Program-made: the position numbers and the translations under genes
In this document: piece after piece, positions 1 through 13,427 of the stretch
Layout: every line of letters begins with the position of its first letter
How positions within the stretch are numbered: the stretch's first letter is position 1
The notes under the pieces: generated by a model
What the model was told of the DNA's origin: nothing
Database searches by the model: none
Seen by the model: only the letters and a program-made list of their open reading frames with translations
Source: Lamellibrachia satsuma
Taxonomy: Eukaryota; Annelida; Polychaeta; Sabellida; Siboglinidae
DNA: 64,000 nucleotides
Direction: 5' to 3'
Assembly: GCA_033239005.1 (NCBI GenBank)
Contig: BSQZ01000098.1
Coordinates: 431,001 to 495,000 of the forward strand

Positions 1-420
1 TGACCTGTAAACAAACTCCCTTTTATCACTCGTTGAGTTTGAATCCAGGAAAAAAAATACTACCTCTGTTAACAACAACGGTTTCTTAATATATGTCTAC
101 AAGAAGTTGGTGAACAATATATGTATAATGCTTATACTTATTCTAACCAATATTCACTGTTACTGACTATTCACTGTTATCTAAATTTTCGAATTGTAAA
201 CACCCCTATTAACGCTCGCTGAATTCCCTGACAGAATCCGAAACTAACTTACTCTAAAATACTCCCTCTGACTAATAATTAACAAAACCTGTTTCCTAAT
301 ATATGTCTACAATACGTTTGTGTATAATATATATGCAATAGTAATACTTATTCTATTTGATATTCCACGTATTTCTGTAAATGATCTACACCAAATTCAA
401 GTCGCTGCACCAAGTCCAAG
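1..420. repeat. dispersed repeat family A, two tandem-like copies
   Basis: Two related blocks (about 50-170 and 240-375) share motifs such as TTTCTTAATATATGTCTACAA and ACTTATTCTA preceded by AAATACTNCCTCTG. The same motifs recur as two blocks at about 32740-33000. Probably an old interspersed element; class not recognised. Confidence 0.45.
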
Positions 421-544
421 TAGCCGGAAGTCAAGTTTAGGATGGTATGTGGGAAAACAGGGAGAAAGGCAAACACAGGTAGATGTGATAATTGTCTTGA
501 TACATTTTTGTGACACCAACTTTTCAGCAAAATCACTTAGGTCT

Positions 545-705
545 GTCCAGCAATCTCTCGGTGACACAGAGGTGGCCTTATGTCCGTCCAGCAATCACTC
601 GTTGACACAGAGGTGGCCTTATGTCCGTCCAGCAATCACTCGGTGACACAGAGGTGGCCTTACGTCCATCCAGCAATCTCTCGGTGACATAGAGGTGATC
701 TTCAT
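545..705. repeat. 41-bp minisatellite, 4 copies
   Basis: CAATC(T/A)CTCGGTGACA recurs at 551, 592, 633 and 674, period 41 bp, with few substitutions. Confidence 0.9.
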
Positions 706-2063
706 AGACGTGACAGGTGTGGTGCACACTTGGCGAATTTTTACAGGGTGGACATGTTTTCCTCCTGATGCCTCATATTCCCAAAGGCTGACTCTGCTAG
801 TGATGACCTGGTTGTATGTGGATTGTTCAATGTCTAAATAAAATCTGAGTCACAATAATTGTCTTGGTGTCAGTTGACAGGCCTACGCGAGACTTATTTT
901 GGGACTTACAAACCAGCATGAATTCAAATGTGTTTTTTGTAGCATGTGTAGTTTTTGACAAGTTGTACAGGTGGTGATTGTATTTTATTTGCAATAAACA
1001 CAATAAAAAAGACAACCTGACGCAATTCTTCCTTGTTGAAATTCTAGAATGATGTTGCAGTATCCTGGGTGTCAACATCCAAGCCAAGGGGTTTGTGTAA
1101 ACAGGATTCAATTTATGGCTACTTTATGTTACGTTTATAATGTGGATGTATGTTGACGGCTGGCGGCAAACCATCTCTACTTCGTCCCTCCCTTAGCACA
1201 TGGGGTGAATCTGGGGAGCACCAATATTTGTACTTGAAGCTATAACATACGTATGTTGACTTTTCAGAAAGATCATTACGCTGTCTGTGTAATGTCTTTC
1301 GACAATACTCTGTGATTGTGTATGTTCTATGTCAAGGGTTTGGGGTCAGTTTCACTAATATTATCTTGGGCCCATAAACTGTCACATCTGTCATAAACCC
1401 TGTTTCATGCAAAAAAATATTAATTGTCTTTATTTGGACAATACTTTATCTATTTTATAATGAATATTTGTCTTGCATTGTAATAGCGTTTTTCACAATA
1501 AGCTTATTACTGTACAATAACATTATTAGTAAATTAGTAACAATATAAAAATAGTGACTCAATAACAACCAGTTTTGTGCAACAGACATGCTCAAAAGAA
1601 CGAGTTCAAGTGTTGAATTTATTTATATTCTCAGACAAATAAAATTTTTTCGAAACAAGAATGTTTGTCAAATTTATCATAAAACTCTAATAAAAAGACA
1701 ACCGCCACTAAAATTTGTGAGATGATTGGAGATGATAGCACCCACTACGTCACGAATGTGGGTGGAGTGTCCTGGAAATAGGGCATGATGCAGCTGTCTT
1801 GAAATAGCCTCCTTGGATCACTAAGTACTGGGTGTGTTGATCAAGTCTTTATAGTGGTTTCCAATGTAAAGAATCTCTAGTGCGTTGTTTAGCTTCAGCA
1901 CCTGAGATCAGACGCAGGTAAATTGACAGCGAGTCATCAAAAATATGACTACTTCTAAGAAATGACTGCCAAGTCTCTGTAGCCACAACCACTCTTTGGA
2001 ATAATTTGTCAGATTTGTTTGGGACTACCAAGACCTTGCTGCATTCTGACAATATTTGCTATT
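706..2063. other. intron sequence without recognised feature
   Basis: No exon, RNA gene or clear mobile element seen on either strand. ORFs here are short and unlike known families. Confidence 0.5.
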
Positions 2064-2362
2064 TGAGTCTGACACATTGTTCATGTGGATGGAGTCTTAC
2101 ACGTTGTTCATGTGGATGGAGTCTGACACATTGTTCATGTGGATGGAGTCTGACACGTTGTTCATGTAGATAGATGAAGTCTGATAAGTTGTTCATGTAG
2201 ATAGATGGAGTCTGACAAGTTGTTCATGTAGATGGATGGAGTCTGACACATTGTTCATGTGGATGGAGTCTGACAAATTGTTCATGTGGGTGGATGGAGT
2301 ATGACACATCATTCATGTAGATGGATGGAGTATGACACGTTCATGTAGATGGATGGAGTCTT
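2064..2362. repeat. 27-31-bp minisatellite, about 10 copies
   Basis: Units of the form GTTCATGTGGATGGAGTCTG with variable length from small GATA/GATG indels. It directly precedes other arrays. Confidence 0.88.
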
Positions 2363-2451
2363 TAGGAGTCAATTTGTCACATTTAAGGGTCACTCCTCAA
2401 TTTGATTTTTTGCCTGTTTCATTCCAGAGTCATTTTAGGAAAACATTTACA

Positions 2452-2826
2452 TGCTAGGTCTAGCATCCACAATGACAGGCTAGCTCTTGCACCCACAATG
2501 ACAGGCTAGCTCTAGCACCCACAATGAAAGGCTAGCTCTAACACACACAATGACAGGCTAGCTCTGGCACCCACAATGACAGGCTAGCTCTGGCACCCAC
2601 AATGACAGGCTAGCTCTGGCACCCACAATGACAGGCTAGCTCTGGCACCCACAATGACAGGCTAGCTCTGACACCCACAATGACAGGCTAGCTCTGGCAC
2701 CCACAATGACAGGCTAGCTCTGGTACCCACAATGACAGGTTAGCTGTGGCACCCACAATGACAGGCTAGCTCTGGCACTCACAATGACAGGCTAGCTCTG
2801 GCACTCACAATGACAGGCTAGCTATA
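2452..2826. repeat. 26-bp minisatellite, about 14 copies
   Basis: Unit contains CCCACAATGACAGGCTAGCT, largely homogeneous, ending where the next array (29 bp) begins. Confidence 0.92.
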
Positions 2827-2829
2827 GTA

Positions 2830-3747
2830 GAAGCAAGTCATATGGCTGTGTATACTATGACATAAGTAATGTGGTTGTGTATACTATGACATAAGTAATA
2901 TGGTTGTGTACACTATGACGTAAGTAATATGGTTGTGTACACTATGACATCAGTAATATGGCTGTGTATACTATGACATAAGTAATATGGTTGTGTAGTG
3001 TGTACACTATGACGTAAGTAATATGACTGTGTACACTATGACATAAGTGATATGGCTATGTACACTATGACATAAGTGATATGGTTGTGTACACTATGAC
3101 ATCAGTAATATGGCTGTGTACACTGTGATATAAGTAATATGGCTATGTACACTATGACATAAGTAATACAGTTGTGTACACTATGACATCAGTAATATGG
3201 CTGTGTACACTGTGACATAAGTAATACCATTGTGTACACTATGGCATAAGTAATATGGTTGTGTACACTATGACATAAGTAATACAGTTGTGTATACTAT
3301 GACATAAGTAATAGGGTTGTGTACACTATGACGTAAGTAATATTGTTGTGTACACTATGACATAAGTAATATGGCTGTGTACACTATGACATAAGTAATA
3401 TGGCTGTGTACACTATGACATAAGTAAAATGGCTGTGTACACTATGACGTAAGTAATATGGTTGTGCACACTATGACATAAGTAATATGGTTGTGTACAC
3501 TATATGACATAAGTAATATGGTTGTGTACACTATGACATAAGTAATATGGTTGTGTACACTATATGACATAAGTAATATGGCTGTGTACACTATGACATA
3601 AGTAATATGGTTGTGTACACTATGACATAAGTAATATGGTTGTGTACACTATATGACATAAGTAATATGGCTGTGTACAGTATGACATAAGTAATATGGT
3701 TGTGTACACTGTATGACATAAGTAATATGGTTGTGCACACTATGACA
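2830..3747. repeat. 29-bp minisatellite, left part, about 31 copies
   Basis: Unit contains GACATAAGTAATATGGTTGT followed by GTACACTAT. Some units carry an extra TA, giving 31 bp. The array is split by the element at 3748-4822 and resumes at 4823. Confidence 0.92.
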
Positions 3748-4822
3748 CAGGGCATCACGTTTGAGGATAGCTATCGCTCTCGCTTCCTTTCGCTCATGTA
3801 AATCAATAATCTAGGGAGCGATTTATCGCTCGCGTCAATTGTTAAAATCGCTTGTTGCCTGCAAGTGTCCATCTTGACAAGTACTTTCTTGAGTATTAGA
3901 TTCTCTAAGACAGTCTCTCCTCTTTATAACGCAGTGTTCGGGCTCCAATATTCGGAGTTCACATATCATCCATCACTGGCGATGGCAGTCGCAGCCCACT
4001 GCACCAAGATTGCAAGAACGCCATCGAAGCTATGCTGGCCGCGCAGTTTATAAAAATGATCAAATGAGTGGACTAACGTCGATGTGTATTATGTATAAAT
4101 GTCACATAATGTTGTATGTTGAACTGAATAAAATACATGTACAGTTATGGAATAGTTACGGGATCAACAATATTTCGCTATGATCCGATTGATCGACTAC
4201 ACTGTAATGGGAATCGAATATAAAAACCTGGATCTGAACTACTGAAAATTTATGTCAGTTGACACGGAGTGTAAAAGTTGATTAGACTTTGAAAACGATA
4301 ATTATAGTAATTGTTCTACTTCGTCTTTCAGCCGCTCTGAACATATAAATTCACGACGCACATCTCCGATACCATTTCACATTGGTGTTACCTGCTAAGC
4401 TGCATTTATGAGTTATGACTATACATCTAATTCTTATACGTGGCGTATTTGGGAATTTCAATTGCAATTTTCAAACCGCCTAAGCGAAGTCGCACAAGAA
4501 ACCAGTAGTAATCACAGTGCACTGCCACTGGCCTTGCCTAGGCTACGGCCTATACTAATCGGTGACGTTGCAATTCAAAACCGTTTCGCCAATTGCAATC
4601 AGAATTTATGGGGTTTACTAAAGTAAACATTTATTTCTTTGTACAAAAGTCGGCGCCAACAAGCACCAATTAAAATTTCATGGCGACAGTGACAGAATCC
4701 GAATGGGAAATGGTTGCGCCACCACACGGTACAAAAACTAACAAATCGCTCGCCTAAATTAATTTGACATATTTAGGTGAGCGATTTATCGCTTGCCTGT
4801 TGTTTTCAAATATGAAGCCCTG
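3748..4822. mobile_element. non-autonomous inverted-repeat DNA transposon, 1075 bp
   Basis: It interrupts the 29-bp array. The left end is CAGGGCATCACGTTTGA and the reverse complement of the right end is CAGGGCTTCATATTTGA, so the termini are inverted repeats. ATGACA stands immediately on both sides (3742-3747 and 4823-4828), though target duplications inside a tandem array are ambiguous. Near-palindromic AGCGATTTATCGCT motifs sit near both ends, typical of subterminal transposase sites. CAGGG termini recall hAT, but hAT would give an 8-bp duplication. No transposase ORF. Confidence 0.75.
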
Positions 4823-5012
4823 ATGACATAAGTCATACGGTTGTGTACACTATGACATAAGTAATACGGTTGTGTACACTGACATAAGTAATACGGTTGT
4901 GTACATTATGACATAAGTCATACAGTTGTGTACACTATGACATAAATGATACGGTTGTGTACACTATGACAAGGCATACAGTTGTGTACACTATGACATA
5001 AGTCATACAGCT
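4823..5012. repeat. 29-bp minisatellite, right part, about 6 copies
   Basis: Continuation of the array at 2830-3747 with the same core, units here favouring CATACGG/CATACAG variants. Confidence 0.9.
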
Positions 5013-5188
5013 GTTCACACTTATGCCACTTTCCCAATCTAAAGATCAAAGTCAACTATTTCATTGATTTTAACAAACCTACACACTCATTAAACAAACC
5101 TACACACTCGTTAAACAAACCTACACACTCATTTATTAATCTAGCTGCCAACTATTCACCCACTACAGATTTAAACATTAACAGACTA

Positions 5189-5452
5189 GATTTGCCATGG
5201 ACTAAATGAAGTGAGATTTGCCATGGACTAAATGAAGTGAGATTTGCCATGGACTAAATGAAGTGAGATTTGCCATGGACTAAATGAAGTGAGATTTGCC
5301 ATGGACTAAATGAAGTGAGATTTGCCATGGACTAAATGAAGTGAGATTTGCCATGGACTAAATGAAGTGAGATTTGCCATGGACTAAATGAAGTGAGATT
5401 TGCCATGGACTAAATGAAGTGAGATTTGCCATGGACTAAATGAAGTGAGATT
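5189..5452. repeat. 26-bp minisatellite, 10 nearly perfect copies
   Basis: Core GATTTGCCATGGACTAAATG repeated without visible change, implying a recent expansion. CCATGG recurs in every unit. Confidence 0.93.
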
Positions 5453-7460
5453 TTTAAGACGGACAAGTTCCACCGCACTCAGCAAAAATTTGATCGTTAG
5501 TTTTGAGAAGTTTTATGTCACAAGTAAAAAAGGGCAAACACTGCACCCTGTTGGCTCGTAGCCTGTCGCCCGGCGCATTGAGTGTGACCACTAAATCAAA
5601 CACTTCCTGTCAGCCACACAATAACACCCGTCGCCTGTATCAATCTCTTACGATTGCATGTAAAAAGAGTTGTATTTAGTATGACGCCGCCAGATTTAGG
5701 CGGTGTCTGTAGCCGATACGTGTTTATTGTACCCAATTGCGATTGATGGCCCAGCGACGTGATTTGTCACAAAAAAGCGCCCCTGTGACGAGGGCGTTGT
5801 CGTGTTGGTCTCCCATCTGTCTTAGTGCGGGTTCTCCTGCGAAACTCACGGTGTCTTCGCTCTTTTGTGCACTGCGGGCATCCGGTGCACAGCTTGGATC
5901 TTGGAATATAACGCCACCAGTTTGATTGTCCGCTCAACGTTTTCTACCTGCTGATGAACACAAAGCAGATTTGTAATCAGAAGTCTTTCCTCAATCCAAC
6001 AAAACTTTATCCAAAATCGATCCAGGAAAACTGTGATTAGAAATCTGTTGACGAAAGCTTTTATCAGAAATTATATCCAGCAAAGCTCTTCAAATATCTT
6101 TCCTAGAAATCTTTCCAGAAATATCTTTGAGATTAATCATGAAAAAAAATTACCAGGCAGGTTGGACTATGGCGTAAACTAAGCTGACATTAGTAATAAT
6201 CACATTTTGTGACTAAAACTGCACACTGTCCTACATTTATATACCAGTCTTGTTTCTCTAATTAATAGCTATCTTTGTCATCCAACTGTCATGCTTGACT
6301 TGTGTTGTCCACGGTCCAGCAAGTGACAGAAGCAAGAGTTGCTGACAGGTGGCTCGCTGTCAAAGGGTTCTTATCTGTCCTGCTCTTCTCTGCCATTCTA
6401 AACTTTAATTTATTCTCCAATATTTTAATGCCTTGTCATTCAGTTGTTTGCAAGAAGTCAGTGTGTTGCGTGAGTTGTGTCTCTTTGACAGGACAGTGTC
6501 ATCACGTTGGTAGCTGCTCAATTTGTCAAACATTCTTACAGAAAATCCCAGTCCCTTGATACTGGTGAAATCTCAACAACTATTGTCACTTGGCAGGCGC
6601 AGGCCTAGTTCGCTCCTTAGGTGTGTCTTTTGATTGATACATTGACGACGATGTTTTTTAATGCCTTTGAAGAATGACACTCAGGTGATCACTGCAGGTG
6701 TGAAAGTGTCCATTGGAGAAATATGATACAGTGTTTTTGCATCGTTAATATTGATTTATTTTCTGACAGTTATCGTAAAAGTGAACAGTTTTTTTTACAG
6801 GATCAATTACTTGATGTTAGGTAACACCTTCGCTTTGTGTCAGTAGGTAGACAGCTAAGTATGCAGGTTCTCAGGCTGTTGACCCAAAAAACTTATGCAG
6901 TAAAATTGCTTGAAATTAAGGCCTTTTATCAGCAGCTGCAAGGGAAACCCCTTGGCAACCCTTGCATTTGTAACATGGATGCCTATTGGATGATTCACAT
7001 TTAATGATGTCAGTATCTTGGGGAATACCAGGGAAACACCAAAGCAAAGATGGTGGACGAAGTTGCAAGAATCGTAGAGTTCTACTATTTTTGAAGGATA
7101 TTACGCCAATTACTTCATACTGGTGATACTAAGGAGGCAGACAATCCGACTGACAATATAATGTGCTAAGACATTCTGATTAATGTGATATTTGGCTGTG
7201 AAAGTGAACTTTGGAAGGCAGTGGCAGTGCGCGCGAAAAGTTGGCATCAAACATGATGTTACTTTCAACAATTTTAAATGTTTCGCAAATATTTTGAAAA
7301 TACATTGAAATGTTTCTTAAATTTGTTACTTCATTATATTGGTCTGATAGTTATAAGTAATTAATGGCTGTTTGGTATGGCTTATATTTATTAAATTATT
7401 ATTTATTATAATTTAAAACAGTATTTGTTTTAGTTTTACGCACAAAAACTTTATTACGTA
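5453..7460. other. unique intron sequence with a CpG-richer patch (about 5530-5930)
   Basis: No exon recognised. Between about 5530 and 5930 CpG dinucleotides are noticeably denser than in the flanking intron (GTCGCCCGGCG, GACGCCGCC, CCCAGCGACG), which could mark an intronic regulatory element. Small ORFs there match nothing I know. Confidence 0.4.
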
Positions 7461-7469
7461 TATACTTTG

Positions 7470-9118
7470 AGCCATTACTAAACAAAGTGCTATATTGTCC
7501 TCAAGGTGCAACTACAAAACAAAGTACTATTATTGTCCTCGCATTGCCACAACTAAACAAAGTACTACATTGTCCTCACAGTGCCACTACTACTCAAAGT
7601 ACTATATTGTCCTGGCTGTGCAACTACTAAGCAAAATACTACATCGTCCTGGCAGTGTCACCGCTACACAAAGTACATTGTCCTGGCAGTGCCACCACTA
7701 AGCAAAGTACAACATTGTCCTCACAGTGCCACTACTAAACAACATACTATATTTTCCTCGCAGTGCCAATACTAAAGAAAGTACTGCATTGTCTTCGCAG
7801 TGCTACTACTAAACGCGGTACTGCATTGTCCTTGCAGTGCTACTACTAAACAAAGTACAACGTTTTCCTCACAGTACCAATATTAAACAAAGTACTATAT
7901 TGTTCTCACAGTGTCACTACTAAAAAAGTACTACGTTGTCCTCACAGTGCCACAACTACACAAAGTACTACATTGTCCTGGCTGTGAATCTATTAAACAA
8001 AGTACTAAATTTTCCTGGCAGTGTCGCCACTAAACAAAGTACCATAGTGTACTCACAGTGCCACTACTAAAGAAAGTACTGCATTGTCCTGGCAGTGCTA
8101 CTACTAAACACAGCATTGCATTGTCCTCACAGTGCTACTACTAAGCAAAGTACTACATTGTCCTGGCTGTGCTTTTTTAAACAAGGTACTACATTGTCCT
8201 GGCAGTGTCACCACTAAACAAAGTACTACATTGTCCTCGTAGTGTCACCACTAAACAGTGTACCACATTGTCCTTGCAGTACCACTACAAAACAAAGTAC
8301 TATTATTGTCCTCGCATTGCCACAACTAAACAAAGTACTACATTGTCCTCACAGTGCCACTACTACTCAAAGTACTATATTGTCCTGGCTGTGCAACTAC
8401 TAAGCAAAGTACTACATCGTCCTGGCAGTGCTACTACTAAACAAATTACTCCATTGTACTGGCAGTGCTACTACTAAACAAAGTACTATATTGTCCTTGC
8501 AGTGCCACTACTAAGCAAAGTACTATATTGTATTGGCGTTGCCACTGCTAACCAAAGTACTCTATTGTCCTCGCAGTATCGCTACTAAACAAAGTACTAT
8601 ATTGTCCTCACAGCGTCACTACTAAAAAAGTACTACATTGTCCTGGCAGTGCTACTACAAAAGAAAGTATTATCTTCACAGTGCCACTACTAAGCAAAGC
8701 ACTGCATTGTCATGGCAATGCTACTACTAAACATACTACTATATTGTCCTCACAGTACCACTACTAAACAAAGTGCTACATTGTTCTGGTTGTGCAAATA
8801 TTAAGCATAATACTACATTGTCCTGGCAGTGTTATCACTACACAAAGTACTATATTGTCCTGGCAGTGCAACAACTAAACAAAGTGCTACATTGTCCTGG
8901 CAATGCCACCATTACACAAAGTACTACATTGTCCTGGTCGTGCCACCACTATTCAGAGTACTACATTTTCCTGGCAGTGCCACCATTAAACAAAGTACTA
9001 CATTGTCATAACAATGCTACCGCTACACAAAGTACTACATTGTTCTGGCTGTGCCAGCACTGCACAAAGTACTACATTGTCCTGGTAGTGCCACCACTAA
9101 ACAGAGTACTACATTGTT
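7470..9118. repeat. degenerate 36-38-bp minisatellite, about 45 copies
   Basis: Recurring ACTAAACAAAGTACTACATT followed by GTCCT(G/C)(G/A)CAGTGCCAC. Units are quite diverged and include larger internal duplications (7500-7640 reappears at 8280-8410), so this is an older array. Several ORFs across it are incidental. Confidence 0.9.
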
Positions 9119-10308
9119 CTAATGCTAGTTACACTAGTAGGTCTCTACATGCGTCAGTCCTCAGGGCTCTGGCCCAGTTGAGTGTTCTCCTGCTCCTGAT
9201 GAGATCTCCAGTCGATGGAATCATTTACTGAGCAGATTAACTGTCATTTGCTAATGTCTGCTGTAAAGTGCTGAATTATTGATGTGATGTTGATGGGCCT
9301 GGATTGATCTCTCTATTGCTGCGTCTCGAATTAAAGGGAGGTAATTTGCAGCAGTCTAATCACGAGAACTGTATTCCACTAAGACCGCCCTCGGGTAAAG
9401 GCTTTTCCGTCATATATCATCCCAGTGACATGTATCCCTCTCCTTTCTCCCTCCTTGCCTTATTCCCTCCCTTCCATCTGACCTCACCTCTCTCTTCCTC
9501 CTGACCTCACCTCTCCCTTCCACCTGACCTCACCTATCTATCCTTCCAAGTCTGCTACAAAAAGTACATGCAGCTACCACATGTGGCACCAGTGGTGCTT
9601 TGCTGTGCATGATGGGAAGGTTCTGTCAACAAGCTGCGTCTGTGTAACATACAATGGATCATGCCTCAGTTAGAACTTAGACTTCCTGGTGTGTTATGAA
9701 TGTAGGGCAAAGTAATTTTAGATATGTGTAATTTTTTTAAATCATATCTGACATAACTGCATATGAGCAGACACATTGGCAAGTTTGCTGGTAGAACATG
9801 TTAGAAGTGTAACCTTGGATTTTTAGATGATTGAAATAGGCAGAAGGATGTTTGGCAATTTTTTCGCAACAAGGCACGTGTGTAGTGATTTATGCAGAAA
9901 TTGGTAAATATTGACGGGTATGGCACGTTCTGCCATTTTAAAAGAGTTAGAAATATGTGATTTTGACAAAACTCGACCAGCATGTCATTGAGATGATGAC
10001 AACGGCAGGAAAGAAGTTTCAGAATTTTTTATAGTCCCGTTTTCTTATAATCATGCAAAACATTAACATTGTCACCAATGGGAAACGTAACAGTAGGCTG
10101 AACCCACAAACACGAGCAGTGAAGATAAGTCTCCAGACCACCACGTCTCATAGTCTTCTTATTTGTGAAAATGATCATCAAGTTCACAGAATAATTTAAT
10201 ATAGATTTTCTTTTAAACATAACTGTAAAGTTTACTCACTACGACATTTTGGCAACTGTCAATTGGTTATCTTCTGCAGGAACTGAATTCTGGGATGACT
10301 TAATTTTT
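9119..10308. other. intron sequence without recognised feature
   Basis: A CT-rich stretch with CTGACCTCACCTCTC repeats lies at about 9475-9545. Nothing coding was recognised. Confidence 0.45.
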
Positions 10309-10562
10309 CTTATGCTCACTAGATAGTATAGCAACGAAATGTAGGAAGTAAACTTTATAGTTGTATTTGTCTTATGCTCACTAGATAGTATAGCAACGAA
10401 ATGTAGGAAGTAAACTTTATAGTTGTATTTGTCTTATGCTCACTAGATAGTATAGCAACGAAATGTAGGAAGTAAACTTTATAGTTGTATTTGTCTTATG
10501 CTCACTAGATAGTATAGCAACGAAATGTAGGAAGTAAACTTTATAGTTGTATTTGTCTTATG
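10309..10562. repeat. 62-bp minisatellite, left part, 4 copies
   Basis: Unit starts CTTATGCTCACTAGATAGTA and recurs at 10309, 10371, 10433 and 10495, nearly perfect. The fifth unit is interrupted by a SINE. Confidence 0.93.
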
Positions 10563-10901
10563 TGGGGCGCGATAGCACACCGGTTAGAAGGCCGGACTCT
10601 CAATCGAGAGAACCCGGTTTCAAATCCCACTGCGGTCGCTTCGAACCTTTGGCAAGTTTGATCACCCCACGTTGCCACAGTTCACTCAGCTGTATAAATG
10701 AGTACCTGGCAATACAGACAGTGGTGGATATGTGATCGAATAGCCTTCGTGCAGCAATTGCAGCGTGGCTGAATACTTCCCAAAGAAGTTGAGATTGCCT
10801 TGGAATGAACAGGTCTGCCAGGGGGTGAAGTATAAAGTGCTTTGAGCAGTCCTATGGACCGCATACCGCGCTATATAAGAACATACCTTTACCTTTTACC
10901 T
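10563..10901 (+). mobile_element. tRNA-derived SINE, about 340 bp, inserted in the 62-bp array
   Basis: The head resembles a tRNA: GGCGCGATAGCACACCGG with an A-box-like TAGCACACCGGTTAGAAGG and a B-box-like GGTTTCAAATCCCAC. The body ends CGCGCTATATAAGAACATACC, then short CCTTTTA-type repeats. TTATG flanks both ends, a likely short target duplication. A second, 5'-truncated relative lies at 31855-31990. It is not a functional tRNA gene because no full cloverleaf forms around the boxes. Confidence 0.85.
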
Positions 10902-10962
10902 TTATGCTCACTAGATAGTATAGCAACGAAATGTAGGAAGTAAACTTTATAGTTGTATTTAA
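10902..10962. repeat. 62-bp minisatellite, right part
   Basis: One further unit of the array at 10309, resuming immediately after the SINE. Confidence 0.9.
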
Positions 10963-11464
10963 TAGAAAATTTATGTTAAAGTAAAAACTAGGGTCAACAC
11001 ATTTTGACAAAGATTGACCCCACAAACACGGTTCAATAGTCAATAAATTTGCCTGGAGGGACTAGTTTTCTTCATATACCAGATGGCATTGCCTTATTAG
11101 AAAGTGAGTATCTGGGGTCAGGCCAGAATTATACATTTAACGACACGGTTAAAAACATTAATCTGTATAAAATAAATTACATTCATCATGATTTCGTAAT
11201 CATCTAATCTTTCACTCAGTACAGTGAAAGGAAATCTTGTACTGTATGGATAATTCATGACCTTTTCATGTCATACATACTGTTAAGATCTGCTTGTTTT
11301 CCTATTTATTCATCGTCATATGATCTGTAGCACTTGTCAAACTCACCATTTGAAGAATGAATTAAATCTTTATAGAGTCTGAAGAACTCGCATTGACCGT
11401 TCAGTGTTGATGTGTAATACCAGAGCTGTTTGATGTAATATTGTATGAATCAGACATTAACAAT

Positions 11465-12360
11465 CAGACACTAATGGTTGTATTTGATTACTGGTGGATG
11501 ATTAGTATTTGATTACTGGAGGAGGGTTGTATTTGATTACTGGTGGATGATTAGTATTTCATTACTGGAAGATGGTTGTATTTGATTACTGATGGATGAT
11601 TAGTATTTGTTTACTGGAAAATGGTTGTATATGATTACTGGTGGAGGATTAGTATTTCATTACTGGAAGATGGTTGTATTTGATTACTGGTGGATGATTA
11701 GTATTTGATTACACAAGGATGGTTGTATTTGATTACTGGTGGATGATTAGTATTTCATTACTGGAGGATGGTTGTATATGATTACTGGTGGATGATTAGT
11801 ATTTCATTACTGGAGGATGGTTGTATTTCACTACTGGAGGATTAGTATTTGATTACTGGAAGATGGTTGTATTTGATTACTGGAGGATGATTAGTATTTG
11901 ATTACTGGAGGATGGTTGTATTTGATTACTGGAGGATGATTAGTATTTGATTACTGGAGGATGGTTGTATTTGATTACTGGTGGATGGTTAGTATTTGAT
12001 TACTGGAGGATGGTTGTATTTGATTACTGGAGGATGGTTGTATTTCACTACTGGAGGATGGTTGTATTTCACTACTGGAGGATGATTAGTATTTGATTAC
12101 TGGAGGATGGTTGTATTTCACTACTGGAGGATGATTAGTATTTGATTACTGGAAGATGGTTGTATTTGATTACTGGAGGATGATTAGTATTTGATTACTG
12201 GAGGATGGTTGTATTTGGTTACTGGTGGATGATTAGTATTTGATTACTGGAGGATGGTTGTATTTGATTACTGGTGGATGATTAGTATTTGATTACTGGA
12301 GGATGGTTGTATTTGATTACTGGAGGATGATTAGTATTTGATTACTGGAGGATGATTGTA
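11465..12360. repeat. 24-25-bp minisatellite with 48-50-bp higher-order period, about 36 copies
   Basis: Two alternating variants share TATTTGATTACTGG(A/T)GGATG, one followed by GTTGTA and the other by ATTAGTA. Confidence 0.92.
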
Positions 12361-13427
12361 GTCTACCATTTGTTAAAATCAATAACATTGTTATTTGATA
12401 CCAGTCACTTTAAAAACCACAGGTTTCCCCCTACAAACTGCACTTTGTGTTGTGTAATTACTTTATAATTTTTTTTAGGTGGTTTAAAATAGATTATCAA
12501 CTGTAAATGTAAAAACAGTTGATTTAGCCCGGTACAAATCAGGTTCAGTGACATTCCATTATGTAGCATGAATAGTTGATACAATGTGCAGTCTGTGCAA
12601 TGAGAGAGCCGCACCTTTTTTATAATCACCAAAACAAGTGATTTTAACCAATAGATTGGGTAACTTACAAAAGTGAATTAACCCTTAGCTGAATTATTTG
12701 CAACACTAAATACTGTGCACAATACACTTTGCACTTTTTCAGTTTGGTCAGACCAAAAATAAATACTTCAGTGGGAAGTTATTGGACGTATTCAGCCATG
12801 CTGTGATTGATGTGTGAAAGTTGTGATGGTCTACCAAACTCTGCAGGTACAAAGTGTGCCATGTGAACGGCAGAACACAAGCACTGACCTCATTCTGCAT
12901 TTTGTCAAGCTTGATCTACACCAAATAACAGTCGTGGAAAACCACAGAATAAAAAAGTTAAAACATAAATATCATGGGGTGGTTTGTCTGCCAGAACAGT
13001 GGAGCTTGAAGTGTGTGACTTAAACCTGGATATTTATAATATCAGTTAACAGTGTTTTCTTTCTGATTCATTTAGTTTTCTCTGCCATTATGATTCTGTC
13101 ATGCCACATCACAATTCGCATGACAAATGTTGATCTGTTACCTGGTATGGATTAAAAATTCAGTTGACAGAAAATTGCAGGATTATTGACTTGTGTATGA
13201 TGGTCTTTGCTTGATCATCTCTATGAGAATACCAATTTCCACCTGGTGACAGCCTTTGTGGGGTGAAACTGCCTCAGTCCCTAGTTCCCCATATGCGTGA
13301 ACAGACAACAGAAACCATTATTAAAAGTCAGGTAATTCCACACTATGCGCAAAATTACCATTTGGCATGTTTTTGTATTTCCTGAAGCTGGAAATGAAAT
13401 AAAGATCTGTCCCCTACTCCAAACTGT
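12361..13427. other. intron sequence without recognised feature
   Basis: No exon or transposon recognised. The 69- to 75-codon ORFs here have no family resemblance. Confidence 0.45.

Noticed and set aside
3865..4626. small genes within the 3748-4822 element
   Set aside because: The ORFs (62 and 72 codons) lack any recognisable domain and begin at non-ideal sites. They are probably chance ORFs in a non-autonomous transposon.
4681..4758. 26-codon ORF beginning ATGGCGACAGTG
   Set aside because: It is too short, sits inside the mobile element and has no similarity to the CASP N terminus.
10563..10640. tRNA gene
   Set aside because: A- and B-box-like motifs are present, but no closed cloverleaf is seen and the sequence continues into a body and tail shared with another locus at 31855. 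It is a tRNA-derived SINE.
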